Assembly: GCA_013205335.1 (NCBI GenBank)
Contig: JABMNB010000228.1
Coordinates: 1-5,257, forward strand
DNA from: Rhodospirillales bacterium
GTDB taxonomy: Bacteria; Pseudomonadota; Alphaproteobacteria; Reyranellales; Reyranellaceae
DNA: 5,257 nucleotides
Direction: 5' to 3'
Both the position numbers and the translations under genes were made by a program. This document shows, one piece after another, positions 1 through 5,139 of the stretch. Below the pieces are notes generated by a model. That model saw only the letters and a program-made list of their open reading frames with translations, made no database searches and was not told where the DNA came from. How positions within the stretch are numbered: position 1 is the first letter of the stretch; each line of letters begins with the position of its first letter.

Positions 1-152
1 AAGTCGCGAGCGGGTAATCGCGTCGAGCCCCGGCTTAGTGCACCAGCCGAGGCCGCCGGTAATGCGCTGAAGATGAATGCAGCAAAGCCGAAGGCGTAGA
101 GGAACATGCCTCCGAACAAGAGGGCAGTCGCAAGCAGGGCAACCTGCAACAT
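1..152 (-). CDS. DUF4149-like small membrane protein, N-terminal part only
   Basis: This is the last gene of the five-gene run and it leaves the window at base 1, so only about 50 codons are visible. The ATG at 152-150 shares one base with the TGA of the upstream methyltransferase gene (TGATG). A strong ribosome site, GGAGG, lies 6 bases before it, which decides the start. The first ~40 residues form one hydrophobic segment (MLQVALLATALLFGGMFLYAF, continuing FGFAAFIFSALP) that matches from memory the opening of DUF4149/TMEM205-like proteins, small multi-pass membrane proteins of unknown function. After about codon 41 the translation becomes polar and arginine-rich (LSRGSTRLPARD). Family members there usually have an Arg-rich turn followed by an aromatic stretch. 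This may be real divergence, a frameshift or a sequence-end artefact. No function can be assigned. Confidence 0.6.
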   Translation of the reverse strand, partial: MLQVALLATALLFGGMFLYAFGFAAFIFSALPAASAGALSRGSTRLPARD

Positions 153-856
153 CAGGCACCTCCCGGTTTACGGGCCACTCCCAAATAAATGACGGTTCGT
201 ATGGGAACGAGACCGAAGACAAGGTCGCCCCGACGATTAATGCCCCTGGGACCAAGGCCCTGGGTCGACCCTGCAATGAACCCGGCTTTCGTCAGGCTCT
301 GCCGCAACTCATGCGGCTTGATGAACAGACGCGGATCGTGAGTACCTCTGGGGAGGAGGCCGAGGATGTTTTCCGCAACGGTGATCGTCGCGAATCGGGA
401 CAGCGGGTTGCGGTTGATCGTGTCGAATAGGAACATGCCTCCGGGACGCAGAACGCGCGCGATCTCGGAAAGCACCTTGTTCAGGTCGGACACGTGTTCC
501 AGCACGTCGACGCAGACGACGGCATCGAAGACCGCTGCAGCATAGGGCAGCGCCTCACCCACTCCCGTATCATAGGTGATGGGAAGGCCGCTGCTGCGAG
601 CGTGACGCCGCGCGGCCTCGATCGCCTCTGCCGCCGGATCAATGCCAGTCACAATCGCGCCACGCGCCGCCAACGCCTCGGCCATGAAGCCGCCAGCGCA
701 GCCGAGGTCGAGGACCGCCTTGCCCCGCCAGTCGATGTGCCGGTCGAACCATTTCAAACGCCCTGGCACGAGGTTCTTCAGGGTACGTATCCATCGCACC
801 TCATCCGACCACCACTCATCGGCCACTCGGTCATAGATCGTCAGATCATTGCGCAT
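152..856 (-). CDS. UbiG-like SAM-dependent methyltransferase (ubiquinone O-methyltransferase family)
   Basis: Predicted 234-residue class I SAM methyltransferase, close to the ~240 residues of UbiG. UbiG catalyses both O-methylations of ubiquinone synthesis at the inner membrane face. SAM motif I is VLDLGCAGG (residues 48-56), the acidic residue ending strand 2 is D73, VDVLEH lies at 116-121, and RPGG at 137-140. The UbiG-type signature is unusually clear: TINRNP (146-151), then a hydrophobic stretch and LPRGTHD (168-174), the segment linked in E. coli UbiG to membrane contact. I chose the ATG at 856 because the UbiG-like N-terminus (IYDRVADEWW) starts just after it; an upstream start at 946 would add 30 unrelated residues. 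The gene overlaps the preceding membrane methyltransferase by 11 bases and has only a weak ribosome site, so coupled translation is likely. It could be the cell's main UbiG or an operon-specific paralogue acting on another quinone or lipid, so I give no symbol. Confidence 0.85.
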   Translation of the reverse strand: MRNDLTIYDRVADEWWSDEVRWIRTLKNLVPGRLKWFDRHIDWRGKAVLDLGCAGGFMAEALAARGAIVTGIDPAAEAIEAARRHARSSGLPITYDTGVGEALPYAAAVFDAVVCVDVLEHVSDLNKVLSEIARVLRPGGMFLFDTINRNPLSRFATITVAENILGLLPRGTHDPRLFIKPHELRQSLTKAGFIAGSTQGLGPRGINRRGDLVFGLVPIRTVIYLGVARKPGGA

Positions 857-1667
857 GGGACTTGCTTTTTTGGAGTTTGAGGCGTGGCAGCGCGTAAGGT
901 ACTCGCCCGCGATAGCAATCGAACCGATCGCCGTAGCGCGCTGCAAACCGTCGCTCCTTGAAGCGCGGTGCCAGCAGGCAATAGGCGGTAAAGCTGACTG
1001 CCAGCGCCAACTGGTCCGGCGTCCAGACCGGAACGGTCCACAACGTCAGGGCGAACGCCACGTAGATCGGCTGGCGGATCAGGCGGAACAAACCCTGTGT
1101 CGGCATGTCGGGGAATACCGGGCGGATGCGGGCGACCAACGACATCCAGCCGAGGGCCCCGGACTGCACTTCGGCCCCGGCGTCAAAGCTTGCCTTGATC
1201 AACAAAAGCCAGCTCGCCGCATAAAGTGCCGAGATAGCCCAGAGTGTCGCGCCTTCCGCCCGCCACCAGACAATGCCCGAGGGGGTCCAGAATGCGAACA
1301 GCGCCAGAAGCTGGGCCGAGGCGATGATGGCATAGCTGGTGGTGGCGAGCGTCGCGCCATGCGGGTCGGGTATCAGCCGCGTCAGCCACTGTCCGCCACG
1401 CCGGGTCAGCAGAAGCGAATGGACAAGCGGAAACTGCACGATCAACGCGGCGTTGGCTCCCACTGCCCAAAGTCCAGGTGCGGTTCCCAGACTCCTGCTC
1501 AGGCCGAAGAACATGGCAACCATCATCGCCAGGACCGCCGCTACGAACAGCGCGTGGCACAGCAAGCCCATGCCCAGCGCCAGCGCGATCCGCCCGGCTC
1601 CCGGCGGCGGTCGGCTGGCCGCGCTGACCAGGGAGATCAGCCGGCCAATTCGGGGATCGGCGATCAT
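846..1667 (-). CDS. Integral-membrane methyltransferase, isoprenylcysteine methyltransferase/NnrU-like
   Basis: Predicted 273-residue multi-pass membrane protein. Hydrophobic segments lie roughly at residues 27-54, 66-87, 107-126, 139-157 and 200-234. The C-terminus carries the hallmark of the isoprenylcysteine carboxyl methyltransferase / phospholipid methyltransferase / NnrU / MddA superfamily: LFRLIRQPIY (193-202), then KER...YG...YRGRVP (237-257), which builds the SAM pocket at the membrane surface. Two usual residues differ: RHP is RQP (Q199), and the first Glu of the EE pair is K237. The substrate is unknown; relatives methylate prenyl-cysteine carboxylates, phospholipids or methanethiol. 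The ATG at 1667 overlaps the upstream stop as ATGA, and the more upstream start at 1742 would add an Arg/Gly-rich tail that reads like out-of-frame sequence. The gene sits between a flavoprotein and a UbiG-like enzyme in the same transcript, which favours a membrane lipid or quinone-related substrate. Confidence 0.75.
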   Translation of the reverse strand: MIADPRIGRLISLVSAASRPPPGAGRIALALGMGLLCHALFVAAVLAMMVAMFFGLSRSLGTAPGLWAVGANAALIVQFPLVHSLLLTRRGGQWLTRLIPDPHGATLATTSYAIIASAQLLALFAFWTPSGIVWWRAEGATLWAISALYAASWLLLIKASFDAGAEVQSGALGWMSLVARIRPVFPDMPTQGLFRLIRQPIYVAFALTLWTVPVWTPDQLALAVSFTAYCLLAPRFKERRFAARYGDRFDCYRGRVPYALPRLKLQKSKSHAQ

Positions 1668-2599
1668 GGCGTCTGCCCCAACAGATCCTCGGCCGCGGCA
1701 GTGCCGCTCGCCCAAGCGGCCTCGACCCGCGCGCCGAGGCACCAGTCGCCAGCAAGATACAGAGTGGCGTCGGCGGATCGCAGGAAGGGCTGGCCGAGAG
1801 CCGCGGTTACGCGGGCATAGCGCCAGCGGTGCGCCGCCGCGTGGCGCACCTGATCCCCCGCGATGCCCAGCCTGTCGCAGAGCAGCGGCAGCATCAAGGT
1901 GACGATCGTGGCGCTATCGCTTTCCAGATGCCGTTCGCTGAAGGAAGGCCCGGCCTGCGCCACCCAGGCAACGGTATCGCCCGATGGGCGACCTGGCTTG
2001 CTGCTGTCCTGCGCGATCCAGGCAAGAGGATCATCCGGGTCGTTCCGAGTCACGAAGGGAGCGGGTGCGGCGACCGCGGCCATCAGCGTCAGGCAGGGCT
2101 CAATGCGCACCGATACCAGTGGCGCCGTCAGCGGATGATCCACGCCAAGAATATCTGCGGCCTGCGACGCTGGTAGGGTGACGACGACCCGAGCGGCGCG
2201 GTATTCGGTCTCGTTGATCCGCACCAGCCAGCCTCCTGTGTCGGGGCTGATCGCTGTGACAAACGCATTCTGGCGCACGTCCAGACCCATGGCCAAGCCT
2301 CTTGCGAGAGCTGACATGCCCGGCGTGCCGACGGTAACTGCGCGGCCCGTTCCCGTTACCCAGGTGGCGGCGGCACCCGATTGCGCCAATTTCTCCAATA
2401 CGCCGGCGAAGCCTTGACCCTGGGCCGTCACATACTGTGCACCGTGGTCGAAGTGCAGCCCGTTTACCCTGCGGGTTGCGACACGCCCGCCAATGCCGCG
2501 CCCCTTGTCGAACAACACTGACGATCGCCCGGTCGCGGCAAGCCGCCGCGCACAAGCTAGTCCGGCAATCCCGGCACCGATGATGGCCACATCGATCAT
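1664..2599 (-). CDS. Renalase-like FAD-dependent NAD(P)-binding oxidoreductase
   Basis: Predicted 311-residue soluble flavoprotein. The N-terminus is a classic Rossmann dinucleotide fold: IIGAGIAGLACARRL (residues 6-20), an acidic residue D31 at the end of strand 2 for the FAD ribose, then GIGGRVATRR (35-44) and FDHGAQY (50-56), the signature of the renalase/amine-oxidase group. The C-terminus ends with YLAGDWCLGARVEAAWASG (281-299), where G284-D285 closes around the FAD pyrophosphate. Characterised bacterial renalases oxidise unwanted isomers of reduced nicotinamide dinucleotides; that role here is inferred from family, and members are often annotated only as FAD/NAD(P)-binding protein. The ATG at 2599 overlaps the photolyase-like stop as ATGA, and the fold starts at residue 3, so the longer upstream start (2674) is rejected. 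No signal peptide or membrane segment is seen. Its tight link to a second flavoprotein suggests a shared stress or light response. Confidence 0.82.
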   Translation of the reverse strand: MIDVAIIGAGIAGLACARRLAATGRSSVLFDKGRGIGGRVATRRVNGLHFDHGAQYVTAQGQGFAGVLEKLAQSGAAATWVTGTGRAVTVGTPGMSALARGLAMGLDVRQNAFVTAISPDTGGWLVRINETEYRAARVVVTLPASQAADILGVDHPLTAPLVSVRIEPCLTLMAAVAAPAPFVTRNDPDDPLAWIAQDSSKPGRPSGDTVAWVAQAGPSFSERHLESDSATIVTLMLPLLCDRLGIAGDQVRHAAAHRWRYARVTAALGQPFLRSADATLYLAGDWCLGARVEAAWASGTAAAEDLLGQTP

Positions 2600-3816
2600 A
2601 CGGTCGCCAATTGGTCGAGGATGCGGGGAAGCTGCTGCTTCACCTTGAAGAACCCCGCGGTTGCGTGAGGCCATATCGCGCTGTCCCAGTCACGGCGCCA
2701 TTCGCAGAAGGCGATGCCACGAGCAGTGAGCAAAGGCGCCGCCTTGGCCAGCCAGTCATGCAGTGGACCGCGGGTGATATAGGGTGTGATGACCTGCCTG
2801 ACCCCGGCCGCGGCTGCCCATCCGGCCAATACCTCGGGTTGATCGGCCCTCAGCCGCAAGGGCGAAACGCCGACGCGCGCCGCGGCATCGGCCAGCGCCT
2901 CTTCCTCGAACCGGGTGACGCAGTGCGACACCGAAAGCGGGGAGCGCAGGTGACTGGCGCCAAGGGTCGCAGAGGTGCGGATATCGAGGCCCGAAAGGTC
3001 GAAGCCCTCCACTAGGCAATCCTCGTCCGTGATCAGCAAGGCCGTGGGTTGGCCCCGCTGCGGCGGCGTCAGTGTCCGCAGGGGGTGCACAGGCGGCAAC
3101 CCGTCGGGTTCCTGCGCCTCAAGGCCTTTGACTACCTCGGCAATATCGCTATCGCGCGGGGTGAACCTTTGACCGGTGAACTTGGCGATGTTCCAGGGTT
3201 GCGCGTGATAGGGCTTGCCGCGCGTGTGCAGGCCGGCCACCCAGCGCCACCCCAGCGTATTCGAAGCCGCGTCTCCGTCGAGAAGGTGACGGTAGAAGAA
3301 ATCTGCTCCGATCCGCCACGGAAGGCCAAACGTAAAGATCCAGATCGAGGCAAACCACATCCGAGCGTGGTTGTGCAGATAGCCGGTTTCCACCAGCTCC
3401 GCTGCCCAAGCGTCGAAGCACGCAAGCCCTGTCTGCGAATCCATTGCCCTGCCAACGTCGTGGCGCAAGCGATGATTGCCCTCCAGCGCCGCCAAGTCAG
3501 CTGACAGACCTTGCGCGTAGCTGGTCCAGACCTGGGGTCTCCGTTCCAGCCAGCCCTTAAAGTAGCCGCGCCAGAGGACCTCCTGCACGAATTTACCAGC
3601 AGCTGCGGAGCCGTGGGCTTGGAGAGCCGCGTCAATTACTTCAACCTCCGCGATCAACCTGCGGCGGATGTAGGGCGAGAGGGTAGACACCCCCTTATGG
3701 TTGCCGGCTCCGAGATCGTAATTCCGGCAATCGGCATAGCGTCTCCCCATGGAGGGAACGAAAGCTTCCAACGCCGATAGGCCGGCGGCACGAGTGCCTA
3801 TGAAGTTAAGCGACAT
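2596..3816 (-). CDS. Photolyase/cryptochrome-like FAD-binding protein with reversed domain order
   Basis: Predicted 406-residue flavoprotein and first gene of the operon. Residues ~9-230 are the helical FAD-binding domain of photolyases: RNYDLG (31-36), VSTLSPYI (43-50, phosphate loop), QEVLWRGYF (78-86), TGYLHNHARM (144-153) and LLDGDAASNTLGWRW (178-192). Compared by hand with E. coli PhrB, FAD residues N341, D372, D374 and N378 map to N149, D180, D182 and N186; lesion contacts E274, W277, M345 and W384 map to E79, W82, M153 and W192, while R342 is H150. Triad tryptophans W382 and W359 are W190 and W167; W306 seems replaced by N114. The α/β antenna domain that normally comes first is absent there; instead ~258-406 looks Rossmann-like and ends in WPHATAGFFKVK. 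The product may repair DNA with blue light or sense light. No strong ribosome site precedes the ATG at 3816, but a later start would cut the domain. Confidence 0.85.
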   Translation of the reverse strand: MSLNFIGTRAAGLSALEAFVPSMGRRYADCRNYDLGAGNHKGVSTLSPYIRRRLIAEVEVIDAALQAHGSAAAGKFVQEVLWRGYFKGWLERRPQVWTSYAQGLSADLAALEGNHRLRHDVGRAMDSQTGLACFDAWAAELVETGYLHNHARMWFASIWIFTFGLPWRIGADFFYRHLLDGDAASNTLGWRWVAGLHTRGKPYHAQPWNIAKFTGQRFTPRDSDIAEVVKGLEAQEPDGLPPVHPLRTLTPPQRGQPTALLITDEDCLVEGFDLSGLDIRTSATLGASHLRSPLSVSHCVTRFEEEALADAAARVGVSPLRLRADQPEVLAGWAAAAGVRQVITPYITRGPLHDWLAKAAPLLTARGIAFCEWRRDWDSAIWPHATAGFFKVKQQLPRILDQLATV

Positions 3817-3844
3817 TCGGTGAGACGTTACTCGAAAGACAAGC

Positions 3845-3874
3845 CTGATAAGGGGTGACCCCCCGCGAAATCAA
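3845..3874 (-). promoter_or_regulatory. Candidate promoter of the photolyase operon
   Basis: Read on the minus strand, TTGATT (3874-3869) could be a -35 box and TATCAG (3850-3845) a -10 box. The spacing is 18 bases, and each box matches four of six bases of the housekeeping consensus. Transcription would begin about 20 bases before the ATG at 3816. The call is weak on box matches alone, but it is in the right place for the operon's first gene. I found no good GGAAC-type general-stress (EcfG) box and no GTTC-N7-GTTC SOS box in this spacer. Confidence 0.35.
3852..3862. repeat. Perfect palindrome GGGGT-G-ACCCC in the candidate promoter spacer
   Basis: An 11-base palindrome (arms GGGGT/ACCCC around one central base) sits directly beside the candidate -10 box, inside the 18-base spacer. 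A palindrome in that position is where MerR-type activators bind, and some MerR relatives (LitR/CarH) control photolyase genes in other bacteria. That link is inference only; no such regulator gene is in the window. With short arms it could also be chance in GC-rich DNA. Confidence 0.3.
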
Positions 3875-3992
3875 TGTCTTCATTGGTAGCGTCTGCGGTA
3901 GCGATGGAAATTCGAACAACGTGCGGCTGACGCCCGAGAAATCTCATTCAACTGTAGCCTCGCCCCAAAATCGATCCAGAACATTGATTTCG
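3866..3992. repeat. 12-base perfect inverted repeat pair in the spacer upstream of the photolyase operon
   Basis: CGAAATCAATGT at 3866-3877 recurs as its exact reverse complement ACATTGATTTCG at 3981-3992, 103 bases apart. The left copy contains the candidate -35 box of the operon promoter and overlaps a small hairpin, CAATG-TCTT-CATTG (3872-3885). The right copy is followed at once by the 8-base palindrome TTTCGAAA (3993-4000). A 12-base exact match is not expected by chance in a 236-base spacer. It may be a two-site operator allowing looping, or the two ends of a small decayed element. Confidence 0.5.
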
Positions 3993-4011
3993 TTTCGAAA
4001 GATCCTTACTG

Positions 4012-4038
4012 ACGGCGACTCTTTTCGCGTCCAGCCGT
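4012..4038 (-). terminator. Weak hairpin after the RegA-like gene, possible terminator
   Basis: ACGGCGAC (4012-4019) can pair with GTC (4029-4031) and GCCGT (4034-4038), with a two-base bulge and a 9-base loop. It begins 15 bases past the TAA of the regulator gene on the minus strand. No run of T follows on that strand, so it is not a textbook intrinsic terminator. It may only stabilise the transcript end or pause polymerase. Confidence 0.25.
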
Positions 4039-4052
4039 GACAGATGCCCCGC

Positions 4053-4631
4053 TTACCCATTCTTGGCCAGGATCCGCTGCAAGGTGCGTCGATGCATGTT
4101 GAGGCGGCGAGCCGTCTCCGAAACGTTGCGATCGTACTGCTCGAAAACGCGCTGAATGTGCTCCCATCGCACGCGGTCTACCGACATCGGATTGCTGGGC
4201 GGGGGCGGCAAATTACGGCCGTGGGCCATCAACGCTTGCTCGATGGCGTCTGCATCCGCGGGCTTAGCGAGATAGTCGACGGCGCCCTCCTTCACAGCGG
4301 CGACGGCGGTGGCGATGTTGCCGTAGCCGGTAAGCACCAGGATTCGGATGTCGGACCTGGCTTGACGCAGCGGGCCCACCAGTTCGAGGCCGTTGCGGTC
4401 CCCGAGGCGCAGGTCGAGCACGGCGAAGGCCGGAGACCGCGACGTTTGAGGCAACGCCTCGGAGACCGAACCGACGGCCGTCACGATGAAGCCGCGCAAC
4501 TCAAGCGCACGCGCGATACGGTTGCGGAACGCGACATCGTCGTCCGCGATCAGCAAAGTTCGGTCTTGGGTCGAAGTCGCGACCGCAACCACGGCCGATC
4601 CCGGCTGCTCACCACCTGCGGTCTGGCTCAT
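4053..4631 (-). CDS. regA: RegA/PrrA/ActR-type redox response regulator
   Basis: Predicted 192-residue two-component response regulator, close to the ~184 residues of RegA. The receiver domain spans ~25-138, with the acidic pair D31/D32, phospho-acceptor D73 (AVLDLRL), switch T101 and K123. A four-proline linker (142-145), typical of the family, leads to a Fis-like helix-turn-helix: NVSETARRLNMHRRTLQRIL (169-188), nearly invariant in RegA, PrrA, ActR and RegR. In alphaproteobacteria the membrane kinase RegB/PrrB/ActS phosphorylates it under reducing conditions, and it then controls respiration, photosynthesis, nitrogen or CO2 fixation genes. The ATG at 4631 has AAGGA six bases upstream, which supports this start. 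No RegB or SenC gene is in the window, although these often adjoin regA. Its stop lies 236 bases before the photolyase operon, in the same direction. The symbol names the family; strain usage may be prrA, actR or regR. Confidence 0.92.
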   Translation of the reverse strand: MSQTAGGEQPGSAVVAVATSTQDRTLLIADDDVAFRNRIARALELRGFIVTAVGSVSEALPQTSRSPAFAVLDLRLGDRNGLELVGPLRQARSDIRILVLTGYGNIATAVAAVKEGAVDYLAKPADADAIEQALMAHGRNLPPPPSNPMSVDRVRWEHIQRVFEQYDRNVSETARRLNMHRRTLQRILAKNG

Positions 4632-4644
4632 ACCAAATCCTTCG

Positions 4645-4660
4645 ACATTGGCTGAAATGT
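4645..4660. repeat. Inverted repeat ACATT-N6-AATGT just upstream of the RegA-like gene
   Basis: Perfect five-base arms (4645-4649 and 4656-4660) flank six bases, ending 14 bases before the regulator ATG and adjacent to its ribosome site. It could be an operator for autoregulation, but it does not resemble the GC-rich site usually reported for RegA-type proteins, and arms this short can arise by chance. Confidence 0.2.
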
Positions 4661-4668
4661 AGGCTTGA

Positions 4669-4689
4669 GCCGTCGTCTACGAAGACGGC
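4669..4689 (-). terminator. Hairpin between the two-membrane-segment gene and the RegA-like gene
   Basis: GCCGTC (4669-4674) and GACGGC (4684-4689) form a perfect six-base GC-rich stem with a nine-base loop in the 70-base gap. On the minus strand it lies 12 bases after the upstream TGA. No T-run follows, so it may be a weak terminator, an attenuator, or an mRNA processing site that sets the ratio of the two genes. Confidence 0.3.
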
Positions 4690-4701
4690 GCGGTCGGGCA
4701 G

Positions 4702-5010
4702 TCAGCCACCCCAGACGTCGTCATAACGCGCCGTTCCGTCCTTCAGGGGATGATGGCGATAGGTGGCATAGCGATGTTTCGCGGCGTGCGAAGCCCGCCG
4801 AAATACGAGGCTCGTGACGAAGATTCCGGCCAGGACGAGCACATGGAACACCATCAGCTCGCCGTACCACATCCACGCACCGGCGCTCACGCAGAAGATG
4901 GTCGTCCACATGATGCTGAGAAGCAGCATCAGCTGGAAGCGTTGAGCCGGCGGCAGGCTGCGCAACGGGTTGACAGTGGAATCCATGACGGCGCGATAGA
5001 TCGAATTCAT
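4702..5010 (-). CDS. Small protein with two membrane segments, unknown function
   Basis: Predicted 102-residue protein. A soluble start containing NPLRSLPPAQRFQ (residues 14-26) leads to two hydrophobic segments, roughly 27-44 (LMLLLSIMWTTIFCVSAG) and 50-66 (LMVFHVLVLAGIFVTSL). A basic, His/Tyr-rich tail follows and ends in DGTARYDDVWGG. The ATG at 5010 is chosen because GGGAG lies seven bases upstream; a start at 5073 would add 21 residues without membrane or family features. The ordered motifs at both ends suggest a conserved family rather than a chance reading frame, but I do not recognise a named domain. It is 70 bases upstream of the RegA-like gene on the same strand, separated by a hairpin, so the two may be cotranscribed. 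Redox-linked membrane roles are possible from context only. Confidence 0.7.
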   Translation of the reverse strand: MNSIYRAVMDSTVNPLRSLPPAQRFQLMLLLSIMWTTIFCVSAGAWMWYGELMVFHVLVLAGIFVTSLVFRRASHAAKHRYATYRHHPLKDGTARYDDVWGG

Positions 5011-5072
5011 TGTGCAGCTCCCGGTGTGTTCCAGTGCTGTTACGGCGGGCATGGACTGGAGGATCGCGGGCA

Positions 5073-5090
5073 CACGCTATTGTTATCGTG
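5073..5090. promoter_or_regulatory. Imperfect inverted repeat in the divergent intergenic region
   Basis: CACGCTA-TTGT-TATCGTG has seven-base arms with one mismatch around an AT-rich core, in otherwise GC-rich DNA. It is flanked by direct copies of GCGGGC at 5066-5071 and 5090-5095. It lies between the minus-strand membrane protein gene (start 5010) and the possible plus-strand start at 5140, so it could be an operator serving both. No convincing -35/-10 pair was found beside it. Confidence 0.25.
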
Positions 5091-5139
5091 CGGGCTACTC
5101 GGCATCTCGACCCACCATAACGAAAGCGCAGGAGACGGC

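Noticed and set aside
77..430. 117-codon plus-strand frame
   Set aside because: It is antisense to the UbiG-like and DUF4149-like genes, low in hydrophobic pattern, with no family resemblance.
857..946. Upstream start for the UbiG-like gene
   Set aside because: The 30 added residues lie within the coding end of the preceding gene and do not resemble a UbiG N-terminus; the ATG at 856 fits the family.
849..1820. 323-codon open frame on the plus strand
   Set aside because: It lies antisense to the membrane methyltransferase and part of the renalase-like gene. Its text is rich in Arg, Gln and Pro with no domain, as expected from the complement of GC-rich coding sequence.
2600..2674. Upstream start for the renalase-like gene
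   Set aside because: The added residues have no fold character, while the ATG at 2599 forms an ATGA overlap and places the Rossmann motif at the very N-terminus.
3855..4040. 61-codon plus-strand frame starting at a GTG in the spacer
   Set aside because: It has no ribosome site, no recognisable motif and codon use unlike the neighbouring genes. The region is better explained as regulatory DNA.
3817..4052. SOS box (GTTC-N7-GTTC) or EcfG promoter (GGAAC...GTT) upstream of the photolyase operon
   Set aside because: Single GTTC/GAAC tetramers occur on both strands, but none has a partner at the right distance, and no GGAAC box was found.
4044..4655. 203-codon open frame on the plus strand
   Set aside because: It is the exact antisense shadow of the RegA-like gene, whose minus-strand motifs are unmistakable.
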